Shown piece by piece: positions 51,704 to 62,629 of a stretch of 64,000 bases of DNA. Position numbers and translations under genes: made by a program. A model generated the notes under the pieces. That model saw only the letters and a program-made list of their open reading frames with translations, searched no databases and was not told the DNA's origin. The number at the start of each line of letters is the position of its first letter. Position 1 is the stretch's first letter. Source of the DNA: Phenylobacterium sp. (GTDB lineage Bacteria; Pseudomonadota; Alphaproteobacteria; Caulobacterales; Caulobacteraceae); assembly GCF_030697925.1 (NCBI RefSeq), contig NZ_JAUYOJ010000080.1, positions 62,001-126,000 of the forward strand, written 5' to 3'.

Positions 51704-52605
51704 GCTGGCGCGACGCCCTGCCGGCGGTGCGCGGGAAGCTGCTGCGCGACGAGCCGCTCGGCCCGTTCACCTGGTTCCGGGTCGGCGGACCGGCCGAGGT
51801 GCTGTTCCTGCCGGCCGACCACGCGGACCTGGCCGCCTTCCTTCGGGAACTGCCGTCGGGCGTTCCGGTGGCCGTCCTGGGCGTCGGGTCGAACGTCATC
51901 GTCCGTGACGGCGGGGTTGAGGGCGTGGTCATCCGCCTGGCGGGCCGGGCCTTCGCGGGCGTGGAGGTTTCGGCGGCCGAGCATCGCATCACGGTCGGCG
52001 CCGCCGCCCTGGACTCTGCCGTGGCGCGGGCCGCGGGCAAGGCCGGCCTGGCGGGACTGGAGTTCTACGCCGGCATCCCCGGCTCCATCGGCGGCGCCCT
52101 GACCATGAACGCCGGCTGCTACGGCGCCGAGACCAGGGACGTGCTGGTCTCGGCCTGGGGCTATGACCGCTCGGGCCAGAGGCGCGACTTCCTGCTGGAA
52201 GATTTCGGCTACACCTATCGCCACAGTCAGGCCCCGCCCGGCATGATCTGGATCGAGGCCGTCTTCCAGGCCTGGCCCGACGATCCCGCCGCCGTCGAGG
52301 CGCGGATGGCCGAGATCACCTCCCGGCGCGAGACCACCCAGCCGATCCGCGAGAAGACCGGCGGCTCGACCTTCAAGAACCCACCCGGCCAGTCGTCCTG
52401 GAAGCTGGTGGACGCCGCCGGCTGGCGCGGCAAGGCCTATGGCGGTGCGATGTTCTCGCCGCTGCACGCCAACTTCCTGATCAACGCCGGCGAGGCGACC
52501 GCCGCCGACCTGGAAGGTCTGGGCGAGGCCGTGCGGGCCGATGTAAAGGCCAAGCTGGGGATCGAGCTGGAATGGGAAATTAAGCGCATCGGGCGGCCCG
52601 GTTGA
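51700..52605 (+). CDS. murB: UDP-N-acetylenolpyruvoylglucosamine reductase MurB
   Basis: A 301-residue flavoenzyme with a GTG start at 51700 overlapping murC. Signatures: [54 protein letters not shown] and [10 protein letters not shown] with the catalytic Ser, then [17 protein letters not shown]. It finishes UDP-MurNAc with NADPH. It is the last gene before the non-dcw insertion. Confidence 0.95.
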   Translation: MSWRDALPAVRGKLLRDEPLGPFTWFRVGGPAEVLFLPADHADLAAFLRELPSGVPVAVLGVGSNVIVRDGGVEGVVIRLAGRAFAGVEVSAAEHRITVGAAALDSAVARAAGKAGLAGLEFYAGIPGSIGGALTMNAGCYGAETRDVLVSAWGYDRSGQRRDFLLEDFGYTYRHSQAPPGMIWIEAVFQAWPDDPAAVEARMAEITSRRETTQPIREKTGGSTFKNPPGQSSWKLVDAAGWRGKAYGGAMFSPLHANFLINAGEATAADLEGLGEAVRADVKAKLGIELEWEIKRIGRPG

Positions 52606-52618
52606 CCCTGAAACGAGA

Positions 52619-52648
52619 AACGCCGCCGATCTCGCGAACGGCGGCGTT
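52619..52648. terminator. Hairpin between convergent genes
   Basis: AACGCCGCCG and CGGCGGCGTT pair perfectly across ten bases, 13 bases after murB and 24 before the end of the convergent PEP-CTERM gene. No long T-run is present, so it may work as a two-way terminator with low efficiency. Confidence 0.6.
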
Positions 52649-52672
52649 CAAGCGCCTCGAGGGTCGGCGCCC

Positions 52673-53536
52673 CTAGGCGAGGCCGGGCACCAGCCGGCGA
52701 CGGTTGGCGCGGAGCATGGAGCCCACCCCGCCGAAGCCGACGATCATCATCGCCCAGGTCGAAGGCTCGGGAATGGCCGAGGTGATCATGTGGACTGTGC
52801 CCATGACGTAGGCCTTGTTGGGATAGGAGGTGTAGACCAGCTCCGTCTTTTTCTTCTTCCTTCCGTGGTGCCAGTAATAGCTGGTGACCTCCTCGACCTT
52901 GCCTTCCTTGGTCAGGAAGGTCTCGGTCAGGGCGCCGCCGGAGAAGAAGCCGGCGATCTCAAGGGTGTAGGTGTCCTTGCCGAACGTGAACATGTTCTGC
53001 AGCGAGTTGGACTCGACGCTCACCTGGTCGGCGCAGCCGTAGGTGTTGATGCCCGACCCCGGCGTTCCGCCGTACTTGCAGGCGCCGTTCGTGCCGTTGT
53101 TCGGCGTCTCGTCGTGGTGGAAGGTGAACTCGAAGGTCTGCGCCCCGACATCGTTGCCGTCGACCGAGACGTCAGTCGTGAACAGCAGCTTGATCGAGGT
53201 GAGCGACGTGCCGGTGATCGGCCAGTTGTTGTGCTGGAACTCGCCCAGCTGAAACGGGCCGTCGCTGCCACCGCTGACCAGGTCGTCGGTCACCACGCCG
53301 TTGCCTGTGAAGGTGTAGCTGCTTTGCTTGGTCCCGAGCGCCGGCGTCCCCCAGCTGGCCGTCGAGGTCGGCGAGCCGTTGGCGATGGTGATGCCCGAGC
53401 CTGGGGTCGGATCGCTCCAGGCGGCGCTGACATTGCTGAACACCACGACGCCGGCGGTGGCGGGCGAGACCGCGGCGGCCGAGGCGGCGAGGGTCGCGGC
53501 GACGGCAAGCGCACGGGAATTCGACTTGAAGTCCAT
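52673..53536 (-). CDS. THxN-type PEPxxWA-CTERM protein
   Basis: A 287-residue exported protein; start ATG 53536 (MDFKSNSRALAVAATLAASA is the signal peptide). The body opens VVVFSNVSAAWSDPTPG and contains GEFQHNNWPITG, close to the THxN motif (FTHxNxPI) of a PEP-CTERM subfamily. The C-terminus is IPEPSTWAMMIVGFGGVGSM then RANRRR, the PEPxxWA sorting signal with helix and basic tail. Such proteins are sorted to the envelope and often linked to exopolysaccharide. Transcribed against the dcw cluster. Confidence 0.88.
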   Translation of the reverse strand: MDFKSNSRALAVAATLAASAAAVSPATAGVVVFSNVSAAWSDPTPGSGITIANGSPTSTASWGTPALGTKQSSYTFTGNGVVTDDLVSGGSDGPFQLGEFQHNNWPITGTSLTSIKLLFTTDVSVDGNDVGAQTFEFTFHHDETPNNGTNGACKYGGTPGSGINTYGCADQVSVESNSLQNMFTFGKDTYTLEIAGFFSGGALTETFLTKEGKVEEVTSYYWHHGRKKKKTELVYTSYPNKAYVMGTVHMITSAIPEPSTWAMMIVGFGGVGSMLRANRRRLVPGLA

Positions 53537-53759
53537 AATGTTAGTCCCCCAAGCGCCGCCAGGCAGCGCAGTCTTAATGAGAACCTTAACCATTTCTTAA
53601 TAGACATTCAAGGTTGTCGAATCGCCGAGATGCTCGTGGAGACATGCCGATGTTGGAGAACTCCAAGTCATCGACAGGTCTTCGCCTGAAGAACACCAGA
53701 TAGGCGAAGAATTCGCCGGCTGGTTGTCAGGTGAGGCGTTCTGGTCGCTTGGCGCGCGA

Positions 53760-54200
53760 CTAAAGCGCCTTCTCGCTGGGCACGAGCCGCACGCTGGCGG
53801 TGGCGCGGGCGATGAGCGCGCCGGCGCCGTCCATCAGGGTGGCCTCCACGAAGCCCACCGTCTTGCCCAGTTGCACCACCTGGCCCTCGCCGAACAGCGG
53901 GCCGGCGACGGCCGGCTTCAGGTAGGTCACGCTCATGCCGATCGTGGCGGTGTAGAGGGCTCCGTCTGTGTGGGCGAAGACCGCCGGGCCCATGGTGTCG
54001 TCGAGCATCGCGGCCAGGAAGCCGCCCTGGATGAAGCCCGCGGGGTTGAGGAACTCCGGCCGCCCCTCGAACCCCATGCGGATCCACCCGTCGGCGGGAC
54101 GGGCGTCCAGCACATGCCAGCCCAGCAGCTTGGCGCAGGGCGGCAGAGGCAGGCGGTCGAGGGCGGTGGCGACGGGGGCGAGGGCGGTGGCGACGGTCAT
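53760..54200 (-). CDS. PaaI-type thioesterase
   Basis: A 146-residue hotdog-fold protein starting at ATG 54200 behind GGAGATCGCC. The PaaI pattern is FLNPAGFIQGGFLAAMLDDTMG, with TIGMSVTYLKPAVAGPLFGE following. Likely hydrolyses an acyl- or aryl-CoA. It is divergent from the M28 peptidase and lies inside the dcw cluster on the opposite strand. Confidence 0.87.
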   Translation of the reverse strand: MTVATALAPVATALDRLPLPPCAKLLGWHVLDARPADGWIRMGFEGRPEFLNPAGFIQGGFLAAMLDDTMGPAVFAHTDGALYTATIGMSVTYLKPAVAGPLFGEGQVVQLGKTVGFVEATLMDGAGALIARATASVRLVPSEKAL

Positions 54201-54321
54201 GGCGATCTCCGGTTCGGCCGAGACTCTGCGCCCCGCCTCCCGCCAGCGTGGTGTCAGCAACATTGATCCCGCGATCGGCGATGTCTTGACAGGACTCTGC
54301 GCGTGGCGCACCCGCCGGAGC

Positions 54322-55695
54322 ATGCGTATTGCTCTCCTCGCGGCCGCCGCCGCCACCCTCGTTGCGACGCTCCCGGCCCAGGCCGCCGACCTCGCCGCCA
54401 CCGCCGCCACCCTGCGCGAAAAAGCGCTCTCCGACCCCACGGCCTGGGAGGTGACGGAGTCGCTGACCACCGAGATCGGCGCCCGGCCGCAGGGCTCGCC
54501 CGCCATGGACCGCGCCCGCGACTGGGGCGTGGAGAAGCTGAAGAGCCTCGGCTTCACCAATGTCCATGTGGAGACCTTCGAGACCAGCTCCTGGCTGCGC
54601 GGCGCGGAGTCCGCCGAGATCGTCGCGCCCTATCCACAGAAGCTGCAGGTCCTGGGCCTGGGCCGATCGACGCCGACGCCTCCCGGCGGGATCGAGGCCG
54701 AGGTGGTGCTGTTCAAGGGCCTGGCCGAGCTGATGGCCCAGCCGCCCGGTTCGCTGAAGGGCAAGATCGCCGTGGTCACCCAGGTCATGCGGCGCACACA
54801 GGGGATCGAGGGCTACGCCTCGGGAGTCGGGCCGCGGGCCATCGGCGGCGTCGAGGCCGCCAAACGTGGGGCCGTCGCCTATCTGGTCCGGTCGGTCTCC
54901 ACCGACGACACCCGCCTGCCGCACACCGGCGGCGCGGCGCACTCGGGCATCCCCATGGCCGCGCTCTCCACACCCGACGCCGAGCTGCTTGAGCACATGG
55001 TCGCGCGCGGCAAGCCTGTGCGCATCAAGCTGGCCATGGACTCCACCTTTCGCGCCAAGGCGCCGGCCTACAACGTGGTCGGTGAGATCATGGGCCGCGA
55101 GGCGCCGGAGGAAGTGGTGATCGTCGGCGGCCACCTGGACGCTTGGGATCCCGGCACCGGGGCGGTCGACGACGCCGCAGGCATCGCCATCACCACCGCC
55201 GCGGCGAAGCTGGCCGGAGCCGAGCGCCCGCGCCGCACGATCCGCGTGGTGATGTGGGGCGCCGAGGAGCAGGGCGGTTCCGGCGCCGCCTACGCCGCGG
55301 CCCACAGGGACGAGGCCGGCAAGATCGTGGTGGTTGGCGAGAGCGACCTGGGGGCCGGCGAAATCTTCAACGCCAAGCTGCCGAAGGGCAGTCTCGACCA
55401 TCCGGCCATGAAGGCCTTCGCCGCGGCCGTGACGCCGCTGAAGGCCATCGTCTCCAGCGCCCCGGCGCGAGAGGGCGGGGCCGACACTGGGGGCCTGCGC
55501 GACCTGGGCGTGCCGGTGACCGAGTTCAATCAGGACGCCGGCCGCTATTTCGACCTGCACCATTCCGCCGACGACACCCTGGACAAGATCGATCCCAAGG
55601 AACTGGCCCAGAACGTCGCCGTCTGGGCCGCGTTCATCTACACCGTCGCCGACAGCGACATCGATTTCCGCAAGACCGCAGCCGAGGCCAAATGA
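54322..55695 (+). CDS. M28-family zinc metallopeptidase, exported
   Basis: A 457-residue protein with a signal peptide ([21 protein letters not shown]). A PA domain (residues 130-220, [20 protein letters not shown]) precedes the M28 core: [19 protein letters not shown] (His and Asp ligands), [12 protein letters not shown] (Glu pair), ESDLGAG, and the last ligand in DLHHSADDT. It should cut N-terminal residues from peptides in the periplasm. The start of ddl overlaps its end by four bases, so it belongs to the ddl-ftsQ-ftsA transcript. Confidence 0.92.
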   Translation: MRIALLAAAAATLVATLPAQAADLAATAATLREKALSDPTAWEVTESLTTEIGARPQGSPAMDRARDWGVEKLKSLGFTNVHVETFETSSWLRGAESAEIVAPYPQKLQVLGLGRSTPTPPGGIEAEVVLFKGLAELMAQPPGSLKGKIAVVTQVMRRTQGIEGYASGVGPRAIGGVEAAKRGAVAYLVRSVSTDDTRLPHTGGAAHSGIPMAALSTPDAELLEHMVARGKPVRIKLAMDSTFRAKAPAYNVVGEIMGREAPEEVVIVGGHLDAWDPGTGAVDDAAGIAITTAAAKLAGAERPRRTIRVVMWGAEEQGGSGAAYAAAHRDEAGKIVVVGESDLGAGEIFNAKLPKGSLDHPAMKAFAAAVTPLKAIVSSAPAREGGADTGGLRDLGVPVTEFNQDAGRYFDLHHSADDTLDKIDPKELAQNVAVWAAFIYTVADSDIDFRKTAAEAK

Positions 55696-56684
55696 CCCTG
55701 CCGCTTTCCGGACGCCCCCTTTCTGGCCGACATGTGGCCCTGCTGATGGGCGGGCTGTCTTCCGAGCGGGAGGTCAGCCTGGTCTCCGGCCGCGAGTGCG
55801 GCGACGCCCTGGAGCGCCTGGGCGCCAAGGTCACCCGGGTCGACGCCGGCCGCGACTTGGCCCAGGTGCTGGCCAAGCTGAAGCCAGATGTCTGTTTCAA
55901 CGCCCTGCATGGGGAGTGGGGCGAGGACGGTTGCGTCCAGGGTGTGCTGGAGACGCTCGGCCTGCGCTACACCCACTCCGGGGTGCTGGCCTCGGCCCTG
56001 GCCATGGACAAGGCCAAATCGAAGGCGGTGCTGGCCGCCGCCGGCGTGACCGTGCCGGGGGGCGGGCTGTTCAACCGCTTCGAAGCCGCCGCCGACCACG
56101 TCATGGCCCCGCCCTATGTGATCAAGCCTAATGCCGAGGGCTCCTCCGTCGGTGTGTTTATTGTCCCCGAGGGCGCCAATCGCCCGCCGCAGGAGATCGT
56201 CGCTCCGGGCTGGACCTTCGGCGAGGAGGTGATGATCGAGCCCTATGTCCGCGGCAAGGAGCTGGCGGTGGCCGTCATGGACGGCAAGGCGATCACGGTG
56301 ACGGACATAGTGCCGCGGTCAGGCTTTTATGACTATGAAGCCAAGTACGGGGAGGGGGGGTCGGAGCACGTCGTTCCGGCGAAAATTCCCTTGCACGCCT
56401 TCGAAAAGGCGCTGGAGCTGTCGGAGCGGGCCCATGCAGCGCTTGGTTGCCGAGGGGTTACCCGATCCGACCTTCGTTATGACGACATTAACGACATTCT
56501 GGTCCTTCTGGAGGTCAACACACAGCCCGGCATGACGCCCACTTCGCTCGTCCCTGAGCAGGCGGCGTCGAAGGGCGTGGACTTTGACCGTCTAGTGCTT
56601 TGGATCACGGAGGATGCTTATGCCCGCGGCGATGCGGGGGGGATCGCGAGTTCAAGCGAAACCCCGGGCCAAAGCGCCCGCTAG
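55692..56684 (+). CDS. ddl: D-alanine:D-alanine ligase
   Basis: A 330-residue ATP-grasp enzyme. Motifs: [54 protein letters not shown], and RSDLRYDD with [20 protein letters not shown]. It supplies the D-Ala-D-Ala used by MurF. It overlaps the M28 gene by four bases and ftsQ by 65. The last third is slightly lower in GC and may contain an ftsQ promoter, as in Caulobacter. Confidence 0.95.
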   Translation: MTLPLSGRPLSGRHVALLMGGLSSEREVSLVSGRECGDALERLGAKVTRVDAGRDLAQVLAKLKPDVCFNALHGEWGEDGCVQGVLETLGLRYTHSGVLASALAMDKAKSKAVLAAAGVTVPGGGLFNRFEAAADHVMAPPYVIKPNAEGSSVGVFIVPEGANRPPQEIVAPGWTFGEEVMIEPYVRGKELAVAVMDGKAITVTDIVPRSGFYDYEAKYGEGGSEHVVPAKIPLHAFEKALELSERAHAALGCRGVTRSDLRYDDINDILVLLEVNTQPGMTPTSLVPEQAASKGVDFDRLVLWITEDAYARGDAGGIASSSETPGQSAR

Positions 56685-57531
56685 CACCAAGGCTCGACCC
56701 CAGCCCAAGAAGCAGGGGGCGTACGCCCCTGGCAAACTTAAGGCCGCTCGCGGCGTCGGGCTGTCGCCCGCCTATGCGCTCGCCGCGGCGGCGGCCGTGC
56801 TGGCGCTGACCATGGGTGTGACCCTGGCCACGGGCGGCCGTGGCCTGGCCCTGCACATGGCGATGAACGAGGCGGTGGGCAGCGAGTTCGCCAGCCTGGG
56901 TTTCAAACTGAAGGCGGTCCACGTCCAGGGCGCCTCGCCGATGGCGACGGCTGACATCCTGAAGGCGGCGGGGGTCTACAAGGACCAGCCGGTCCTGGGC
57001 CTCAACCTGGAAGAGGTCCGCAAGCGGGTCGAGACCGTGGGCTGGGTGAAGGAGGCGCGGGTGGTGCGACTGCTGCCTGACACCCTGGTCCTGGCGGTGG
57101 TCGAACGCCGCCAGCTCGCCGTCTGGCAGAGCGGCGGCAAGAGCCGGGTGATCGACGAGACCGGCCGGGTGATCCCCGAGGCCGATCCGCGGGAGTTCCC
57201 GAACCTGCCGCTGATCGTCGGCGCCGGCGCCAATGAATTCGCCGCCCAGATCCTGCCGGAGGTCGCCGCCCGGCCCCGGCTGGCCGAGCGGCTGGAGGCC
57301 CTGGTGCGGGTCGACGGCCGCCGCTGGGACCTGAGGCTGAAGGACGGGTCGCTGGTGCAACTGCCGGCGGTCGACGAGGGTGCGGCCCTGATCCAGCTGG
57401 AGCAGCTCGATCAGCGCTCGCGAATCCTGGAACTGGGTTTCGAACGGATCGACCTGCGCGATCCGACGACTGTGGCGGTGCGGCCGCGCGATGGCGCCCT
57501 TCCCGGGCAGCTCGTCGCGAACGGCGCTTGA
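56620..57531 (+). CDS. ftsQ: Cell division protein FtsQ
   Basis: A 303-residue bitopic protein: basic, Ala/Lys-rich cytosolic N-terminus, one membrane segment ([20 protein letters not shown]), then a POTRA domain ([40 protein letters not shown]) and the FtsQ beta domain. ATG 56620 sits six bases after GGAGG and is preferred over ATG 56614. It recruits FtsB and FtsL to the septum. Confidence 0.93.
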   Translation: MPAAMRGGSRVQAKPRAKAPASTKARPQPKKQGAYAPGKLKAARGVGLSPAYALAAAAAVLALTMGVTLATGGRGLALHMAMNEAVGSEFASLGFKLKAVHVQGASPMATADILKAAGVYKDQPVLGLNLEEVRKRVETVGWVKEARVVRLLPDTLVLAVVERRQLAVWQSGGKSRVIDETGRVIPEADPREFPNLPLIVGAGANEFAAQILPEVAARPRLAERLEALVRVDGRRWDLRLKDGSLVQLPAVDEGAALIQLEQLDQRSRILELGFERIDLRDPTTVAVRPRDGALPGQLVANGA

Positions 57532-57552
57532 TCGGATAGAGGGATTACGAGC

Positions 57553-58881
57553 TTGGCGACCCGTCTCGAGGACCGCAAGGACAGCCGCGAAGGCCTAAAG
57601 GCCGCGCTGAGCCGCCAGCCCGTGGTGGCGGCCGTGGACCTGGGCGCCTCGAAGGTCACCTGTTTCATCATGAAGCCCGAGGGCGTGCGCCGGGGCGACC
57701 GCACCCTGACCGCTGCCGGGGTCGGCTATGTGCAGTCGCGCGGCGTGCGCGGCGGGGCGATCGTCAATCTGGACGAGGCCTCCGACGCCATCGCCCAGGC
57801 CGTCGAGCGGGCCGAGAACGTCGCGGGCGTGCAGGTGCAGGGCGTCACCGTCGCCACCGCCGGCGGCCAGCTCACCAGCCACCGCATCGCCGGCCGTGTC
57901 TCCATCGGCGCCCGCCCGATCTCCGACGCCGACCTGGTGCGCGCCATCCAGCAGGCTCTGTCGCAGATCAAGATTCCCGGCCGCCGCGCGGCCCACATCC
58001 TGCCGGTCGCCTGGTCGGTGGACGGCCAGGCCGCGATCCGCGATCCCCGCGCCATGTTTGGCCGCGCGCTGGGCGTCGAACTGTTGGTCGTCTCGGTCAG
58101 CGAGGCTGTTTTCCAGACCCTGGGCGCCTGCGTCGAGCGGGCCCACCTGCAGTTCGAGGGCGTGGTCGCCGCCCCCTTCGCCTCGGCGCTGGCCGCCTTG
58201 GAAGAAGACGAGATGGACCTGGGCGCGGTGTGCATCGACATGGGCGGCGGCTCGACCTCCGCGGCGGTGTTCGCCGGCGGCAGCCTGATCCACGTCGAGA
58301 CCCTGCCGGTGGGCGGCAGCCACGTCACCGCCGACATCGCCCGCGGCCTTTCCACCTCCATGGCCGGCGCCGAGCGGATCAAGACCCTGCACGGCTCGGC
58401 CATCGCCTCGGCCAACGAGGACCGCGAGATGATCGAGGCGCCGCCGCGCGGCGACGATCCGGGCGCCGGTCCGGTGATCGCACCCCGCTCGCTGCTGAAA
58501 GGCATCATCGCCCCGCGAGTCGAAGAAACCCTGGAACTGCTGCGCGACCGGCTGAAGGCGTCCGGCGCCCCGGTCGAGGCCGGCGCGGGCCTGGTCCTGA
58601 CCGGCGGCGCCAGCCAGCTGGCCGGGGTGCGCGAAGTGGCCGTCCGGGTGTTCGACCGTCCAGTGCGACTGGGCCGGCCGCGCCGGGTGCCGCACCTGGC
58701 CGACGCCGCCTCGGGCCCGGCCTTCTGCGCCGCCGCCGGCGTCCTGCAGCGCGCCGCCTTCGGGCCCCGCGAGGCGGTCTCGGCCAAGGCTCTGGCCTCG
58801 GCCAAGCTGCGCCGCGAGCCGCTGGAGCCGGGCGCCAACCCGGTGGCCAAGGCCGCCGCCTGGCTGCGCGAGAACCTGTAG
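57553..58881 (+). CDS. ftsA: Cell division protein FtsA
   Basis: A 442-residue actin-like protein with a TTG start at 57553. Motifs: VVAAVDLGASKVTCFIMKPE (phosphate 1), CIDMGGGSTSAAVFAGG (phosphate 2), LVLTGGASQLAGVREVA (adenosine), and the C-terminal AAAWLRENL amphipathic tail for membrane binding. It tethers FtsZ. Twenty-one bases separate it from ftsQ. Confidence 0.94.
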   Translation: MATRLEDRKDSREGLKAALSRQPVVAAVDLGASKVTCFIMKPEGVRRGDRTLTAAGVGYVQSRGVRGGAIVNLDEASDAIAQAVERAENVAGVQVQGVTVATAGGQLTSHRIAGRVSIGARPISDADLVRAIQQALSQIKIPGRRAAHILPVAWSVDGQAAIRDPRAMFGRALGVELLVVSVSEAVFQTLGACVERAHLQFEGVVAAPFASALAALEEDEMDLGAVCIDMGGGSTSAAVFAGGSLIHVETLPVGGSHVTADIARGLSTSMAGAERIKTLHGSAIASANEDREMIEAPPRGDDPGAGPVIAPRSLLKGIIAPRVEETLELLRDRLKASGAPVEAGAGLVLTGGASQLAGVREVAVRVFDRPVRLGRPRRVPHLADAASGPAFCAAAGVLQRAAFGPREAVSAKALASAKLRREPLEPGANPVAKAAAWLRENL

Positions 58882-58978
58882 GCGCCCATCACCGAACTTT
58901 GCGGATCGATGGAACGGTCACGGGGGCGTGATGGTTGGCAGTCGACTCCGACTGAGCGGGGTCGATGGAGACCGTCAG

Positions 58979-59203
58979 ATGAACATCAAGATCGTCCTTG
59001 CGGGCGCCGCCTCGGCCCTGCTTCTGGGTTCCTTCGCAGTCGCCCAGACCACCGCGCCGAGTGACCAGACCGCTCCGGCCGCCACCACGCAGCCGGACTC
59101 GACCAACGCGGCGACGGGTCAGTCGGCCGCCAGCGCTGACCAGTACAGCTCCGACACCGCCGCCCAGGCCGGCGATACCTCCATGGCCGGGGAACGGGGC
59201 TGA
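58979..59203 (+). CDS. Small exported Thr/Ser/Ala-rich protein
   Basis: A 74-residue protein from ATG 58979 with a signal peptide (MNIKIVLAGAASALLLGSFA, cleavage near VAQ). The mature part is low-complexity, rich in Thr, Ala, Ser and Gln, with no Cys. No family is recognised. Its stop overlaps a CTG that probably starts the L,D-transpeptidase, so the two genes may be translated together. Confidence 0.6.
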   Translation: MNIKIVLAGAASALLLGSFAVAQTTAPSDQTAPAATTQPDSTNAATGQSAASADQYSSDTAAQAGDTSMAGERG

Positions 59204-60639
59204 CGAAACCGGATTCGGGACGGGGCGAGGCGCTTCGCAGCCTCGCCTTCGGCCTGGTCCTGGCGCTCACCCTGACGATCGGGGCGGCGCCGATCCCGCG
59301 TGATGCTGCAGGCCTCGCGGCTCCGGCCGCGGGGCCTGTCGTCGCGAGCGTCCGCGCCGCGGCCGAACGCCTGCCCCCGGCCGAGGCCGAACTGGCCGCC
59401 TTCTATGAGAAGCGCGGCGGACGCCCCCTGTGGATCGACGGCTACGCCCTGCGGCCGCAGGCGCGCGAAGTCCTTCGTCTCGTCGCATCGGCGGACGGCG
59501 ACAATCTCAGACCCGAAGATTATGGCGCGACCGCCCTGGCGGAGGTCATCTCCGCCGCGCGGTCGGCCGATCGGTCCAGCCTCGCCCAGGCCGAGCTCGC
59601 GCTTTCGCGGGCCTATGCGCGCTACCTCGTGGACCTCAAACGCCCGATGCCCGGGACGGAGATGATCTTTACCGATCCCGGCCTCGCGCCGCGGCTTCCG
59701 ACGATATCGAGCGCGCTGACCGAGCTGTCGCTCGCCCGCTCGCCCGAGGCGCATCTGGCCGCCGCGACCCGGATGAACCCGATCTACCAAGCCTATCGCA
59801 CGGCGCTCGCCGAGCATCGGGCGGGCAGGGGAGATGCTTCGCAGGCCGACGAGCGCCTGATCCGCGCCAACCTCGAACGGGCGCGCGCCCTGCCGCCCGA
59901 CCTGGGCGAGCGCTTTGTCCTGGTGGACGCCGCCGCCGCCCGCCTCTGGCTCTACGAAGACGGACAGGTGGCGGATTCGATGCCCGTGGCGGTGGGCAAG
60001 GCCAGCCAGCCGACGCCGGTCATGGCCGGACGGATTCGCTACGCCGTCTTCAATCCCTACTGGAACATGCCCCAGGACCTGGTGCGGGAAAACGTCGCCA
60101 ACCGCGTCCTGAGCGAGGGACCCGGCCACCTGGCCGCCTCCGACCTCGAACTGTTAAACGACTGGTCGCCCGCCGCGCGCCGCCTCGATCCGCTCGAGGT
60201 GGATTGGGCCGCCGTCGCCGCCGGCCGACAGCCGCTGCGCGTGCGCCAGCGACCCGGTCCGGCGAACATGATGGGCAGCGTCAAGCTGATGCTGCCCAAC
60301 CAGCTCGGCATCTATCTGCACGACACGCCGTATCGCGGGGTCTTCGCCGCAGCGCGCCGCGCGGTCAGCGCCGGCTGCGTGCGCCTGGAGGACGCGCCGC
60401 GTCTCGTCGCGCGGCTCCTGGACGGGGCCGAACGCCCGCGGTCCGATGCGCCAGAGCAGCGCGTCGACCTGCCCCGGCCGGTCCCGGTCTACATCACCTA
60501 TTTCACCCTTGGCCTCGAGCGTGGCCGCCTGGCGCCGCGCCCCGATCCGTATCGCCGCGATCCGGCTCTGCTGGCGCGTCTCGATTTGCGGACCGGATTG
60601 GCGTCCCGGCCCGCCGAAATGGCGCGCCTGGCCCGCTAG
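59200..60639 (+). CDS. L,D-transpeptidase (YkuD) with scaffold domain
   Basis: The homologous frame is open from 59143 and has no ATG, GTG or TTG before codon 144, yet the region before that is clearly protein: a signal-like helix (LRSLAFGLVLALTLTIGAA), ELAAFYEKRGGRPLWIDGYA and a scaffold domain. The best start is CTG 59200, overlapping the upstream stop as CTGA behind GGGGAACGGGG. The catalytic domain has YLHDTPYRGVF and SAGCVRLEDAPRL with the active Cys. It forms 3-3 cross-links or attaches proteins to peptidoglycan. If CTG is wrong, a sequencing error or hidden start must be assumed. Confidence 0.85.
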   Translation: MTKPDSGRGEALRSLAFGLVLALTLTIGAAPIPRDAAGLAAPAAGPVVASVRAAAERLPPAEAELAAFYEKRGGRPLWIDGYALRPQAREVLRLVASADGDNLRPEDYGATALAEVISAARSADRSSLAQAELALSRAYARYLVDLKRPMPGTEMIFTDPGLAPRLPTISSALTELSLARSPEAHLAAATRMNPIYQAYRTALAEHRAGRGDASQADERLIRANLERARALPPDLGERFVLVDAAAARLWLYEDGQVADSMPVAVGKASQPTPVMAGRIRYAVFNPYWNMPQDLVRENVANRVLSEGPGHLAASDLELLNDWSPAARRLDPLEVDWAAVAAGRQPLRVRQRPGPANMMGSVKLMLPNQLGIYLHDTPYRGVFAAARRAVSAGCVRLEDAPRLVARLLDGAERPRSDAPEQRVDLPRPVPVYITYFTLGLERGRLAPRPDPYRRDPALLARLDLRTGLASRPAEMARLAR

Positions 60640-60745
60640 CCTGACCGCGCCCATCGACCCGAGCCGCGGTCCGACCTCGGCGCTAAAACGCTTGTCTTGG
60701 CGCCGCGCTTGGGTAAGTGATCGACGTTCAGGACGCGAGGAACTC

Positions 60746-62224
<1,479 letters not shown>

Positions 62225-62629
62225 GCCCGGCTGTATGTGCTGTGGGCGCCGCTGTGCGTTCCTGGGGATAATCTTGGGGACTTGAGGTGAACGGGCGGCG
62301 AGTCGCAAGTCGACCGCGCCGGAGTGCAAGGTGGCGCGCCGCAACCCAAAGCTTGGCCGTTGGCTTTAAAATCCTGTTCGTTGAGCGTGTTAGCTCAAGA
62401 CCTGAGCGCCTGAGTCATCGGGTCGCAGTTTCGGCGACGTGGTTAACGCGTAAGCCTTATGCAGCAAGAAATTTGTTATCCACACGGGTCGACGCGCGTC
62501 CGACTCGCCTTATGCAGTTAACCGCCAATTAACGATGGTGGGCGTTTCCTTAACGCCATCCGTCGCGGGAACCAGGCGGGCGGGTCGCCAGGCGTTCCCT
62601 AGACCACGGTACGGAGACACAGGGTCCCA
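62225..62629. other. ftsZ leader and promoter region
   Basis: About 400 bases without a gene. It carries GANTC sites at 62300-62304, 62412-62416 and 62502-62506, the CtrA box at 62518-62533, further TTAAC half-sites near 62442 and 62549, and ends with a GGAGA site 14 bases before the ftsZ start. Confidence 0.8.
62518..62533 (+). promoter_or_regulatory. CtrA box before ftsZ
   Basis: TTAACCGCCAATTAAC matches TTAA-N7-TTAAC exactly, the full site of the cell-cycle regulator CtrA. In Caulobacter CtrA represses ftsZ in swarmer cells. The site is 97 bases before the ATG. Confidence 0.88.
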
